Shown: piece by piece, positions 38,152 through 46,972 of the stretch
How the letters are laid out: the number at the start of each line of letters is the position of its first letter
Numbering within the stretch: position 1 is the first letter of the stretch
Source: Oceanospirillaceae bacterium
GTDB lineage: Bacteria; Pseudomonadota; Gammaproteobacteria; Pseudomonadales; Balneatricaceae
Reading direction: 5' to 3'
Assembly: GCA_024640955.1 (NCBI GenBank)
Contig: JAHEDZ010000014.1
Span: 1 to 59,355, forward strand
DNA: 59,355 bases
Position numbers and translations under genes: made by a program
Notes under the pieces: generated by a model
Databases searched by the model: none
Told to the model about the DNA's origin: nothing
Seen by the model: only the letters and a program-made list of their open reading frames with translations

Positions 38152-40435
38152 CCGCGCCAATCGAATCTCCATTCGCTCACTCTGTGAGTTTGCCGCCCGC
38201 ACCGGCGATATTGACCTGCGCTATACACCCGCGCCCACCGCAGCCGAGGGTATAGAGGGCCATCAACGCCTACAGCGTAAACGTCCAGCCGGTTACACGC
38301 CCGAGTACCCCCTGGAGCTAAAGATTAATGGCTTGCTGCTGCGCGGTCGTGCAGATGGCGTGGATCTCTCAAAGCGATTAGTCGAAGAGATCAAAACCCA
38401 CCGGGGCGATCTAGAGCGCCAGTCTGCCGGTCAACGCGCCCTGCATTGGGCCCAGCTGCGCGTTTATGCAGCGATTCTCTGCCAGCAGCAGGAGTGGGAT
38501 CGCGTTAATTTGCGACTGACCTACCTGGAGGTCGCCAAAGATGAGATGACCGAACTCAACGAGACTGCTCTGGCAACTGAACTGCAAGCTGAGTTGGAGG
38601 GGCTGGTAGAGCGCTACAGACACTGGCACAACTTGCGCCTCAGGGCACGCAACGACAGAAGCGCAGCGCTTAAGACGCTTCAATTCCCCTACCCTGAGTT
38701 TCGCAAAGGTCAGCGCGACCTAGCGGAGTCCGTCTACAAGGCCGTGCGTACAGAGCGTCAGTTGCTGCTCGAGGCGCCTACTGGCTCGGGAAAAACGCTA
38801 GGCACACTTTTCCCTGCTCTAAGAGCGATGGCCACTAGCGATGTTGACAGTAGCGAGGTCGATAGAGTGCTCTACCTAACCACTCGCAATACAGCACGCG
38901 CCGTAGGGCTTGAGGGAATTAATCAACTACGTGAAGCTAACCGTGAAGCTAATAAAGTACCGCTTCGCGTGGTGGAACTGAGCTCAAAAGAGGCCGGCTG
39001 CATCGAGCCCGACAAGCTCTGCCAGGGGGAGAGTTGTCCGCTGGCCCAAGGCTTCTTTGATAAATTACCTGCTGCACGTGAGGCGGCTTTTGCGATATCT
39101 GACACTAATATGGATGTTGCTGGTCTGCGCGCGATAGCCGCAGAGCACCAGATCTGCCCCTACTTTTTTGGCCAGGAGATGGCTCGTTGGAGCGATGTCG
39201 TCGTAGCGGATATCAACCAATATCTGGCTCCGACCGCGCTGCTGAGCGCCTACCTGCAACAAGATGAGTGGCGTGCAGTTGCGCTAGTCGATGAAGCGCA
39301 TAACTTGGTTTCACGCTGTCGCGACCTCTACTCAGTTGAGCTTTACCAGTCACAGTTTCGGCAAGATACTCAGCGGGTAAAGCTGAAAAAAGCCTTGGAT
39401 GGCGTACAGCGCGGCTGGCAGGAGGCGTGCAAAGGGTTGGACGCAACCTCTGCAAAAGAGCCGCTATTCAATGAGGAGCCTCCTGAAAAACTCGAGTATG
39501 CGCTGCAGAGCCTCTGCTCCGAAATAAGTGAAGTGCTTGCCGAGCAACCCGACCAGCTGGAGTTGCAACAGATGCTCTTCAGCGCTTCGGCCTATCTTAA
39601 GTTGGCTGAAGTGTTTGGCGAGCACTCGGTGATTCGTCGGGCAAAACCGAGGCGCGGCGCCGGTGAACTGGCCATACTCAACCTTGACCCGTCTATCTTC
39701 CTAGCACAACGCTGGGCAGACCTGCACTCAGCCACCCTCTTCTCGGCTACACTCAAACCCTTTGACTACTATCAACAATTACTTGGACTGGATCCAGAAT
39801 GCGCACAGGGCTCGCTCCCCTCACCTTTCCTACCAGAGCAGATCAGCGTCAAGCTTTGCAGTCGCATCGACACCCGTTATCAGGTGAGAGAACGTTCGAT
39901 AGCACCGATTGCACAACTGCTGATTCAGCAGTTCAAAAGACGTCCCGGCAACCACCTATTCTTTGCCCCCAGCTTCAAATATCTACAGCAGATTAGTGAA
40001 GCCGTTGCGCAACGCGCCCCAGATATCACGCTGCATCTACAGACTACCGGCATGCGCCCGAACGAGCGTCAGACCTATCTGGACGCCTTTACAGAGGATA
40101 GCCAGTTACTCGGCATGGCTGTGCTCGGCGGCCTTTTTGCGGAAGGAGTAGATCTGCCAGGCGATCGTTTGATCGGTGTTACCGTGGCAACGCTTGGTTT
40201 ACCTCCATTCGACAGCTTTCATCAACTGATGCGCACACGCTTTGACGAGCGCTTTGGTCAGGGTTATGAGTACACCTACCTCTATCCGGGTATGCAGAAG
40301 GTTGTGCAGGCTGCCGGCCGCCTGATTCGTACACACCAAGATACCGGTGAGCTGCTTTTGATCGATCCCCGCTTCGGGCGCAGCGAGATCCGGTCACTTC
40401 TGCCTGGCTGGTGGCCAGAAGCTGAATTAATCTAA
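38144..40435 (+). CDS. XPD/DinG-like iron-sulfur helicase with N-terminal nuclease-like domain
   Basis: 763 residues from ATG 38144; a TTG one codon earlier is unlikely. Residues about 35-110 carry a PD-(D/E)xK pattern (Asp71 in RGRADGVD, Glu82 and Lys84 in VEEIKTHRG, then QLRVY at 104-108) like RecB/Cas4 nucleases. The helicase part has Walker A EAPTGSGKT (210-218), four cysteines placed as an iron-sulfur domain (Cys286, 293, 298, 338), DEAH (383-386), and motif VI-like VVQAAGRLIRTHQDTG. This is a superfamily 2 5'-3' DNA helicase of the XPD/DinG type. Overlap with the FAN1-like gene points to a joint DNA-repair module. Confidence 0.92.
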   Translation: MSDRANRISIRSLCEFAARTGDIDLRYTPAPTAAEGIEGHQRLQRKRPAGYTPEYPLELKINGLLLRGRADGVDLSKRLVEEIKTHRGDLERQSAGQRALHWAQLRVYAAILCQQQEWDRVNLRLTYLEVAKDEMTELNETALATELQAELEGLVERYRHWHNLRLRARNDRSAALKTLQFPYPEFRKGQRDLAESVYKAVRTERQLLLEAPTGSGKTLGTLFPALRAMATSDVDSSEVDRVLYLTTRNTARAVGLEGINQLREANREANKVPLRVVELSSKEAGCIEPDKLCQGESCPLAQGFFDKLPAAREAAFAISDTNMDVAGLRAIAAEHQICPYFFGQEMARWSDVVVADINQYLAPTALLSAYLQQDEWRAVALVDEAHNLVSRCRDLYSVELYQSQFRQDTQRVKLKKALDGVQRGWQEACKGLDATSAKEPLFNEEPPEKLEYALQSLCSEISEVLAEQPDQLELQQMLFSASAYLKLAEVFGEHSVIRRAKPRRGAGELAILNLDPSIFLAQRWADLHSATLFSATLKPFDYYQQLLGLDPECAQGSLPSPFLPEQISVKLCSRIDTRYQVRERSIAPIAQLLIQQFKRRPGNHLFFAPSFKYLQQISEAVAQRAPDITLHLQTTGMRPNERQTYLDAFTEDSQLLGMAVLGGLFAEGVDLPGDRLIGVTVATLGLPPFDSFHQLMRTRFDERFGQGYEYTYLYPGMQKVVQAAGRLIRTHQDTGELLLIDPRFGRSEIRSLLPGWWPEAELI

Positions 40436-40528
40436 ATCGGCCCTCTTCTTTGTCAAACATCGGCCATCTAAACCTGCGCACTCGAGATCTTTGCTATCCT
40501 AAATCTAGTGGCGGGCAGGATTTGGATA

Positions 40529-40720
40529 GTGAGTCACTGTCTTAAGCATAACAAACAGGGACGCTGGGTCGTTTACGCGGTCAACAGTCCGATGCATCCG
40601 GTGTTTACGTTCGAAAAGGATAGGGTGGTTGCTGCTGTGGCTGTCACTAACTTTTTGAATGGCGGGACAAACATCACTCAAGAAAAGCTAACGAATCTGC
40701 TGCGTATGGCGGTATGGTAA
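40529..40720 (+). CDS. small hypothetical protein
   Basis: 63 residues from GTG 40529, which has AGGA eight bases upstream; GTG 40508 is the longer option. The sequence (SHCLKHNKQGRWVVYAVNSP, then a Val/Ala-rich helix and a Leu-rich tail) has ordinary codon use and no recognisable domain or membrane segment. It fills the 330-base gap between the helicase and AEC genes. Possibly real, not recognised. Confidence 0.45.
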   Translation: MSHCLKHNKQGRWVVYAVNSPMHPVFTFEKDRVVAAVAVTNFLNGGTNITQEKLTNLLRMAVW

Positions 40721-40765
40721 CAGGCGTAGATCTAAACCACTCTGACTCGGACCCTCACCCCACCC

Positions 40766-41665
40766 ATGCTGCAGGTACTAACCCACAACATTCTTCCAGT
40801 ATTTGCGATTCTCGCAATCGGCTTTTTAATGGGCCGACGCCAAACGTTCAGTGCCGATGAGGCACGTACTGTTAACCGAGTCGCATTTTTAACGCTCCAA
40901 CCGCCATTGATCTTTGCTCTGCTGAGCAGTCTCGATTTCGGCACCATTCGTTTTGGCGCTCTGGCGATCTACCTACTCTGTGAGGTGCTAGGTTTTCTGA
41001 TCGGCTACGCAGTCGCTCGCTTCCTCTTTAAGAGAGACCACCTTGAGTCCTGGTTACTCGGCATGGCGGTGGTATTTGTTAACTCACTACTCTACATCTG
41101 GCCAATATCGGTGCTGATATACGGCGAATCGGGCGCCCTGCCTATAACTGCAATTGTCGCTTTGGACTCTTCTCTTATTTTTGGCTTCTTTATCATCAGT
41201 ACCGAGATGATGGCTGGCAAAGAGTCGCCAATCGCTGCGCTGAAAAAGCTAACGATGAACCCTGTCCTGGTCGGCATTTTTCTAGCGGTACTGCTCAATC
41301 TAATCGACATGCCAGTACCTGAACCTGTGCTAACTGCTGCACGCTTCGCTGGAGCCGCCGCAGCACCGTTAACACTCTTTGCCTTAGGCGTTATTCTCTC
41401 TGGACAAGCTGCCAAGCCAAGCCTGCCGGTTGTCGGGATTACCGCAATGAAACTCTTGCTGTTTCCGGCAATGGTGTTTGTAGCGTTAAGCATCTTCGCG
41501 CCTGAAAATAGCTGGGCGGACAGGTTTGTGCTTAACGCGGCAGGGCCATCGGGTGCGATGGCATTCTCGTTGGCACTGCTCCATGGCGTGCGCACCGACG
41601 TAATTGCTCCTGTAGTGATCTGGAGCAGCGCCCTGTCGCTGCTATCGCTCGCTTGGCTAGCTTAA
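40766..41665 (+). CDS. AEC-family transporter
   Basis: A 299-residue integral membrane protein with ten predicted helices in two five-helix halves. It begins VLTHNILPVFAILAIGFLMGR, typical of auxin efflux carrier (AEC) proteins, and includes the Asn/Pro helix LKKLTMNPVLVGIFLAVLLN. Bacterial AEC members export or import organic acids such as malate or malonate. The substrate is not deducible. It lies 23 bases upstream of msrA on the same strand. Confidence 0.85.
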   Translation: MLQVLTHNILPVFAILAIGFLMGRRQTFSADEARTVNRVAFLTLQPPLIFALLSSLDFGTIRFGALAIYLLCEVLGFLIGYAVARFLFKRDHLESWLLGMAVVFVNSLLYIWPISVLIYGESGALPITAIVALDSSLIFGFFIISTEMMAGKESPIAALKKLTMNPVLVGIFLAVLLNLIDMPVPEPVLTAARFAGAAAAPLTLFALGVILSGQAAKPSLPVVGITAMKLLLFPAMVFVALSIFAPENSWADRFVLNAAGPSGAMAFSLALLHGVRTDVIAPVVIWSSALSLLSLAWLA

Positions 41666-41688
41666 TGATGGAATAGGATTGAACGACG

Positions 41689-42186
41689 ATGAGTGACAAC
41701 CACGAAACCGCAATTCTCGCAGGCGGCTGCTTCTGGGGTATGCAAGATCTGATTCGCAAACTGCCAGGGGTGCTGGAAACCCGAGTCGGCTACACCGGCG
41801 GTGAGAACGACCACCCAACCTATCGCAACCATCCGGGCCACGCTGAGGCGATTGAGATTCAGTTTGACTCAGCGATGATCTCCTATCGAACCCTGCTCGA
41901 GTTCTTCTTTAAGATTCACGATCCAACGACCGTCGATCGTCAGGGTAACGATATTGGCTCGTCCTACCGTTCGCACATCTTTTCGCTTAGCGACGAACAG
42001 CGCCAAACAGCTCTGGAAACAATCGAAGATGTAGACGCATCGGGAAAATGGCCCGGTAAAGTCGTCACCAAAGTAAACGCGGCTGCGCCATTTTGGGAAG
42101 CAGAGCCTGAACATCAAGACTACCTTGAACATTATCCAATGGGCTACACCTGCCACTTCCCTCGCCCAGACTGGAAACTTGATTGA
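41689..42186 (+). CDS. msrA: peptide-methionine (S)-S-oxide reductase
   Basis: Repairs methionine sulfoxide in proteins. 165 residues, with the catalytic motif GGCFWGMQD at the N-terminus, [23 protein letters not shown] and the [12 protein letters not shown] region. It is a short form that lacks an N-terminal extension and the fused MsrB domain. The ATG follows the AEC gene closely, so the two may be co-transcribed. Confidence 0.95.
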   Translation: MSDNHETAILAGGCFWGMQDLIRKLPGVLETRVGYTGGENDHPTYRNHPGHAEAIEIQFDSAMISYRTLLEFFFKIHDPTTVDRQGNDIGSSYRSHIFSLSDEQRQTALETIEDVDASGKWPGKVVTKVNAAAPFWEAEPEHQDYLEHYPMGYTCHFPRPDWKLD

Positions 42187-42302
42187 CGTTTCACCGCACA
42201 ATTCACCTATTCTGAACTAAACTTGAAAAAACCGAACGGGAAGCCCACTCACAAAAAAAAGATTGGAACAGTTACATCACAACCAACACAACTGGTGTCC
42301 AC

Positions 42303-43979
42303 ATGCAGATTCGAGATGTACTAGGCAACTTTTTCTACTCTGGGCAGGAGCCCATCGTAGCCCTCGTATATGACCCGCTCTGGGTGTCACTGTCTATCGC
42401 TATCGCAATCATCGGTTCGATAGTTGGCATGGTAATCGCCGATCTGTCGAAAAGTATATCTGAAGCATTCGTTCGTCGATCAGTTCAATTCGCAGGTGCG
42501 GCTGCATTCGGCGTCACAGTCTGGAGCATGCACTTCACCGGAATGCTGGCTGTACATCTACCAGTCCCCATGACCTATTCACCCTGGATTACCCTGGGGT
42601 CAGCACTTCCAGCGGTCATGGCTGCCTGGTTTGCAATTCGCTGGGCTGCGAGCCACAGGCGCTCTCATCTGAACCGTATTCTGCCCTCGCTTTTGATTGC
42701 ATTGGGTATTGGGGCCATGCACTACTCAGGTATGCTGGCCATGCAGATTGATGGGCTGATGCGCTTCGAAATGCAGGCTTTCGTCTACTCATTGCTAGCT
42801 GCCGTTCTACTCTCATACGGCGGGCTCTGGGCAGATGATGCTTTACGCCGAAAAAACCAGAACACTCACGCGCACCTCGTGGGCGGATCCTTTCTCGGGC
42901 TCGCCATCACAAGTATGCACTATGAAGCAATGCAGTCAGTGAGAATTATCGCCGATGTCAGCTCGGTGGTTAATATCGCACACGGTGATAGGTCATATCT
43001 CGGAGCGATAATCTTTTTAGGGGTTGTAGCTGCCGTAGGTATCGGTCTATCCGGTTCAATGTTAACCAAACTCCGGATAAACCTGCGCGCGCTCGAATTC
43101 GAGCGCGCTCAACTTCATAAAATTATCTCCTCGGGTATGCACGCTGTCATCTCGGTGACCGCTGACGGTAATATAAAGTCCACAAACACTCAGGCGGCCT
43201 TGATATTCAACTGCAAAGTAACCGACCTGGTAGGGAAGCCTGTCGTGTCATTTTTACCCGCCTTCGTTCCACCAGATGCTGAAAAGCACGCCTCAAGCGA
43301 TTATGAAATCGTAGGCAAGACGCTTGCGGGTGCGAACGTCAGTCTAAAAATTCGAACGCTGATACTACGCCAGGGTTCACAAACTGACCATGTGCTGTTT
43401 CTGATGGATATTAGTGAGTTCAGAAACTCCGAGCGTGAACTCTACTTCCAAGCTACACATGATAGTTTGACCGGACTTTACAATCGCAGGCATCTCGAAG
43501 CCTGTGCGGAGCATGAGTACAGTAGTTTCTTGCGGTCAGAACGATCCCTAAGCACCGTCATGTTTGACCTCGACCATTTCAAACAGATAAACGACAACTA
43601 CGGACATGATTTTGGTGACGATGTTCTGAAAATGGTAGCCAAGACTATCCAGCCATTGCTTCGAAAAAGTGATCAGCTTTTCCGTCACGGGGGAGAGGAA
43701 TTCCTTCTGCTTCTGCCCGATACATCCAAAACCAATGCGGTTCTCATAGCGGAAAAACTGCGGTATGCGATAGAACGAAGTCAAATGATCTGCAATGCTC
43801 AAGTGGTTGAAATCACAGTATCTATTGGAGTGGCAACCACCCTAGAGCCCCTTGAAAATGGGGTAAATGAACTTTTCACCTGGGCAGATGAGGCCATGTA
43901 TCAAGCTAAGCGTACCGGGCGCAACCGCGTCGTTCATTTCGACGAAATCACAACAGACGCAACGTCAAAGAGAGCCTAA
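42303..43979 (+). CDS. MHYT-PAS-GGDEF diguanylate cyclase
   Basis: 558 residues. Seven membrane helices of an MHYT sensor domain span about 25-255 with the repeats MHFTGM (76-81), MHYSGM (139-144) and MHYEAM (205-210), thought to bind copper and sense gases or redox state. A PAS-like region follows (about 270-375), then GGDEF with an intact active site GGEEF (463-467). The product-inhibition I-site RKSD (454-457) lies five residues before it. It should make c-di-GMP with feedback control. The EAL and GAF genes downstream could oppose or tune it. Confidence 0.93.
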   Translation: MQIRDVLGNFFYSGQEPIVALVYDPLWVSLSIAIAIIGSIVGMVIADLSKSISEAFVRRSVQFAGAAAFGVTVWSMHFTGMLAVHLPVPMTYSPWITLGSALPAVMAAWFAIRWAASHRRSHLNRILPSLLIALGIGAMHYSGMLAMQIDGLMRFEMQAFVYSLLAAVLLSYGGLWADDALRRKNQNTHAHLVGGSFLGLAITSMHYEAMQSVRIIADVSSVVNIAHGDRSYLGAIIFLGVVAAVGIGLSGSMLTKLRINLRALEFERAQLHKIISSGMHAVISVTADGNIKSTNTQAALIFNCKVTDLVGKPVVSFLPAFVPPDAEKHASSDYEIVGKTLAGANVSLKIRTLILRQGSQTDHVLFLMDISEFRNSERELYFQATHDSLTGLYNRRHLEACAEHEYSSFLRSERSLSTVMFDLDHFKQINDNYGHDFGDDVLKMVAKTIQPLLRKSDQLFRHGGEEFLLLLPDTSKTNAVLIAEKLRYAIERSQMICNAQVVEITVSIGVATTLEPLENGVNELFTWADEAMYQAKRTGRNRVVHFDEITTDATSKRA

Positions 43980-44070
43980 CCGAAACAAGTCATAAATTAC
44001 ATAACTGTAGCGACATTCAAACTATCAACTACACTGTTAGTAAAGCAATCCGTTTACAATGGAGCCGATG

Positions 44071-44775
44071 ATGATAATAGACGAAACGCTCTGCAGCTCT
44101 GCTCTAAAGGACCTCACAATCCATGCCCAACGGATCGTCGACACACAGGGTAGGACAATTAAGGTCGAGTTACTCTCCCGCTTGCCTGCCGCATACGGCG
44201 ACATCATATTAGAGGATCTGTTTCGTGAAATGTCTCCAGCGCAGACACTAGCGGTAACTGAAAAACAGATGCTCGCTGGCTCTATTCTTTACTCCCAAAC
44301 AGGCATCTCGGCATCCATCAATGTTGACAATAATGTACTTGTAGAAAAGGCTTTGCAACAGCGGTTGCTGGAGATGTGTGAACGCTATCGTTATCCCATG
44401 ATCCTTGAGTTCACCGAGCTGCGCCCTATGCCGCCCGCTGATGAAATTAACCGGCTTTTCTTTGAGATCAAACAGCACGATATCACTATTGCGCTGGATG
44501 ATTTTGGCACAGGGTTTAATGGAATGTCCGTTTTTGCCGACTATGACTTTGATATCATCAAAATCGATCGATCGATGATCTCAGGGCTAGAATCGCGTCC
44601 TCAGAAGCAGAAGATCCTACAACATATTCGCGAGTTACTTAATGCACTCGAGAAAACCCACGTTGTTGAAGGTGTTGAGACAGATGAACGCTACCAGAGC
44701 CTTCTAAATCTTGGATTTGAAACCTTCCAAGGGTATCTATTTCACCGACCTGAGAGCATTGAGGATATAAAATGA
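44071..44775 (+). CDS. EAL-domain c-di-GMP phosphodiesterase
   Basis: About 234 residues from ATG 44071, six bases after GGAG; ATG 44059 has no ribosome site. It is a stand-alone EAL domain with the signature read as ELL (Glu33) and retained INVDNN, EFTEL, DDFGTGF, IKIDRSMI, EGVET and QGYLF. All metal and catalytic positions seem present, so it is probably active despite the altered EAL triplet. It overlaps the GAF gene by four bases (ATGA) and follows the MHYT-GGDEF gene by about 90 bases. Confidence 0.9.
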   Translation: MIIDETLCSSALKDLTIHAQRIVDTQGRTIKVELLSRLPAAYGDIILEDLFREMSPAQTLAVTEKQMLAGSILYSQTGISASINVDNNVLVEKALQQRLLEMCERYRYPMILEFTELRPMPPADEINRLFFEIKQHDITIALDDFGTGFNGMSVFADYDFDIIKIDRSMISGLESRPQKQKILQHIRELLNALEKTHVVEGVETDERYQSLLNLGFETFQGYLFHRPESIEDIK

Positions 44776-45317
44776 GCGATCGAACATATCCAAAGGCCGA
44801 TAATGATGAAGAGCGCGTTGCGCTGCTTCATGAACTAAAGATCCTCGATACCTCGTCTGAGAAGGCCTTGGATGACATTACCGAAATAATGACCCGAGTA
44901 TTCAACATTCCCACCGCTGTAGTCTCTTTAGTTGACGGGGAACGCCAGTGGTTTAAAAGCAAGCAGTGCCTCGGGGCTCAGGAGACTGGGCGCGATGTTG
45001 CCTTCTGTAACTACACCATTATGGATACAGAGGTTTTTGAGGTGACCGACCCTCAAAACGATCCACGCTTCGCAGATAATCCGCTCGTTACCGGCGACTT
45101 AGCCCTTCGCTACTATGCTGGTGCTCCCATCAACGTAAGAGGATTCAACATCGGCGCTCTGTGTATGCTTGATTACACAATCCGTTCAGGCCTTAGCGAC
45201 AGCGAAAAACAGACACTTAAAGCGCTTGCTCGCGTTGTTGCCAGAACAATAAATGACCGCCGCCTTATCCGCGAATCCGCTGTACTGGTGTCGGAGTTAA
45301 TGAGAGGGCAAGATTAA
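44772..45317 (+). CDS. stand-alone GAF-domain protein
   Basis: A 181-residue protein made up almost wholly of one GAF domain (about 25-170), with VSLVDGERQWFKSKQCL, the cysteine-containing CNYTIMD and the GAPINVRGFNIGALCMLD block. GAF proteins of this type usually precede a GGDEF or kinase domain; here nothing follows. Co-translation with the EAL gene suggests it is a sensor partner of the phosphodiesterase. The ligand is unknown. Confidence 0.87.
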   Translation: MSDRTYPKADNDEERVALLHELKILDTSSEKALDDITEIMTRVFNIPTAVVSLVDGERQWFKSKQCLGAQETGRDVAFCNYTIMDTEVFEVTDPQNDPRFADNPLVTGDLALRYYAGAPINVRGFNIGALCMLDYTIRSGLSDSEKQTLKALARVVARTINDRRLIRESAVLVSELMRGQD

Positions 45318-45488
45318 TCAGGGCATCGACCCTCTGCCAAGCCTGGGCGTCAACCTCAGTAGTTTATCGCCTTTATTCTGTAACGAAATGCTTGAAGCAG
45401 TATTTGACTTCACCTGCTGGCTCGACCCTGCGTTGAAATCTCCCCTCTCCACAAACCAGGTACTGACATGTTTGAGGAGTTTGCTTTT

Positions 45489-45563
45489 GTAGGAGCGCAC
45501 TTTGTGTGCGCGACCCCTACGACTGAGAGGCAGCATAATCGCGCACGTGAAGTGCGCTCCTAC
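45489..45563. repeat. paired inverted REP-like elements (BIME-like)
   Basis: GTAGGAGCGCACTTTGTGTGCGCGACC at 45489 and the inverted copy ending GTGCGCTCCTAC at 45563 face each other, with 20 bases between. Each unit is itself palindromic (GCGCAC/GTGCGC). They lie eight bases from the stop of the minus-strand TIM-barrel gene. The rest of the 253-base gap after the GAF gene shows nothing else. Confidence 0.85.
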
Positions 45564-45570
45564 AGAGGTT

Positions 45571-46374
45571 TCACAGGGACTCGATGAGATCCTTGGTGCG
45601 ATCCAGCGCCTGCTGGGCGCGCACTTTGGCGCTGAGCTTCCGCTCCCACTCTCCCCGCGGGATCTCAATTGATATCACCTTGTCGCGCGGTAATGCACAC
45701 AGCATAGAAGCAATATCGATATCACCATCACCGGGCAGGAAGCGCTCGGTACGAGCGTTGTAGATCAGCTGCTCGAAAGTTGGATGGTCAATATGCGGAC
45801 CATCACAGACCTGGATGTAGTTAATGCGTTCAGGATCAATGGCACGCAGGTCGTCGAGGCTCGAGTCACTGCGATCGTAGTGCAGCGCATCAATCAGCAC
45901 AGCGGCACTACCAAAACCGGTCGCATTGGTCACCTCAATCGCATCGCGCACATGCTTGACTGCGGTCCACGGCATCGGCTCGAGGTCCGCACTCATGCCG
46001 TAGCTCCGGGCCAGCTCGCAGAACGCACCGTAGTTTTGAATCAGCCGCTCGCGCTGCAGATCATCACCCGCTGTTAATACGTGTCGAGCGCCAAGCTCGG
46101 CACCCAACTCCAAGAAGGGCTTGAAGCGCTCGAGCTCGAAGCTGTCGTTTACGCGTACTATCTCGATATCCGCCAGCTTAATACCAGTAGATGCCAGAGC
46201 CGCTTTTGTACGCGCCTGCAGCGCCCTGTCCGTCATGATGGCAAACGGACCTTCGGTGCCTGCAGGCAGCAGACGCAGCCCAACCATCTGGTAGCCGGTT
46301 TCAGCCGCAACCTCGACCGCCTGATCGGGGTCGAGTTCGCGCGTGGTCAGATATGCGAGAGAGTATGTAGTCAT
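45571..46374 (-). CDS. TIM-barrel isomerase/dehydratase of the catabolic locus (copy 1)
   Basis: A 267-residue AP-endonuclease-2 / sugar phosphate isomerase-epimerase family protein. Probable metal and active residues are Glu132 (DLEPMPW), Asp162 and His165 (LIDALHYDRS), Gln188 (YIQVCDGP) and Glu237 (SIEIPR). This E-D-H-Q-E set and spacing closely resemble 3-dehydroshikimate dehydratases of the QuiC type, but xylose-isomerase-like epimerases share the fold. It is paralogous to the gene at 52131, with a matching SSLD-L and CD-P-FxxLIY pattern. It lies 34 bases downstream of the FAD-NIPSNAP chimera, in the iclR operon. Confidence 0.85.
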   Translation of the reverse strand: MTTYSLAYLTTRELDPDQAVEVAAETGYQMVGLRLLPAGTEGPFAIMTDRALQARTKAALASTGIKLADIEIVRVNDSFELERFKPFLELGAELGARHVLTAGDDLQRERLIQNYGAFCELARSYGMSADLEPMPWTAVKHVRDAIEVTNATGFGSAAVLIDALHYDRSDSSLDDLRAIDPERINYIQVCDGPHIDHPTFEQLIYNARTERFLPGDGDIDIASMLCALPRDKVISIEIPRGEWERKLSAKVRAQQALDRTKDLIESL

Positions 46375-46408
46375 AAAGTTGCTCTATATAGCGTGGCTTA
46401 GAATTCGA

Positions 46409-46972
46409 TTACTTCAGCGGTGAGAAGGCCATAGGAATAGCCAGCGTCGACTTCATTTCAGGGCGCAGGAACGCAGGGCCGCCTGCAGGTCGCCAGTTAC
46501 CATCCGCCACTGACTTACCGCGCGCTTCGGCACGAGCGCTCGCTGATTCATAAGGCCAAATCTGCATGAAACGTGTTGGGCCATCCAGTGAGTACATCGC
46601 ACAGGTTAGGTGTGAGTACTGCTCACGCACTGGCACCGCTTCACGCCACTTCTCAATCGTTGGTGCAAGGCCATTCAGGGTTGGCTGGTAGGTACGAATT
46701 TCGTACAACTTACCGTATTCGCCCGGCTCAACCGGAGGCAGAAAGTCCAGTGGTACGTATGAGTCACAGCTCATGTGATTTTGCGGAATCCACATCCACC
46801 CACCGGACCAGGCCGAAGTGCCGCCGATATACTCGCTCACCTCCAGCACACAGACGTTCAGCCCCTGCTGGGCGGCACTCAGTGCCGAGGATAGCCCCGC
46901 AGCACCTGAACCGATCACTATCAGATCATAGCGCTCAGCCGGGAGGCGTTCATGCATAGAGCGAACGGGCAT
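46409..46972 (-). CDS. chimeric ORF: flavoprotein N-terminus joined to NIPSNAP C-terminal half
   Basis: 187 residues. Residues 15-66 are the start of a KstD-like flavoprotein: YDLIVIGSGAAGLSSA with the FAD GxGxxG, then GGTSAWSGGWMWIPQN, closest to the 50446 flavoprotein. From about residue 70 the protein becomes the second half of a NIPSNAP protein (FLPPVEPGEYGKLYEIRTYQ, then MYSLDGPTRFMQIWPYES and GGPAF). Both partners are truncated: about 500 residues of the flavoprotein and the first NIPSNAP repeat are missing, so an in-frame deletion is likely. The ATG shares a base with the iclR stop (TAATG), as expected for the ancestral flavoprotein. The NIPSNAP half could still be stable; flavoenzyme activity is not expected. 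Confidence 0.82.
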   Translation of the reverse strand: MPVRSMHERLPAERYDLIVIGSGAAGLSSALSAAQQGLNVCVLEVSEYIGGTSAWSGGWMWIPQNHMSCDSYVPLDFLPPVEPGEYGKLYEIRTYQPTLNGLAPTIEKWREAVPVREQYSHLTCAMYSLDGPTRFMQIWPYESASARAEARGKSVADGNWRPAGGPAFLRPEMKSTLAIPMAFSPLK

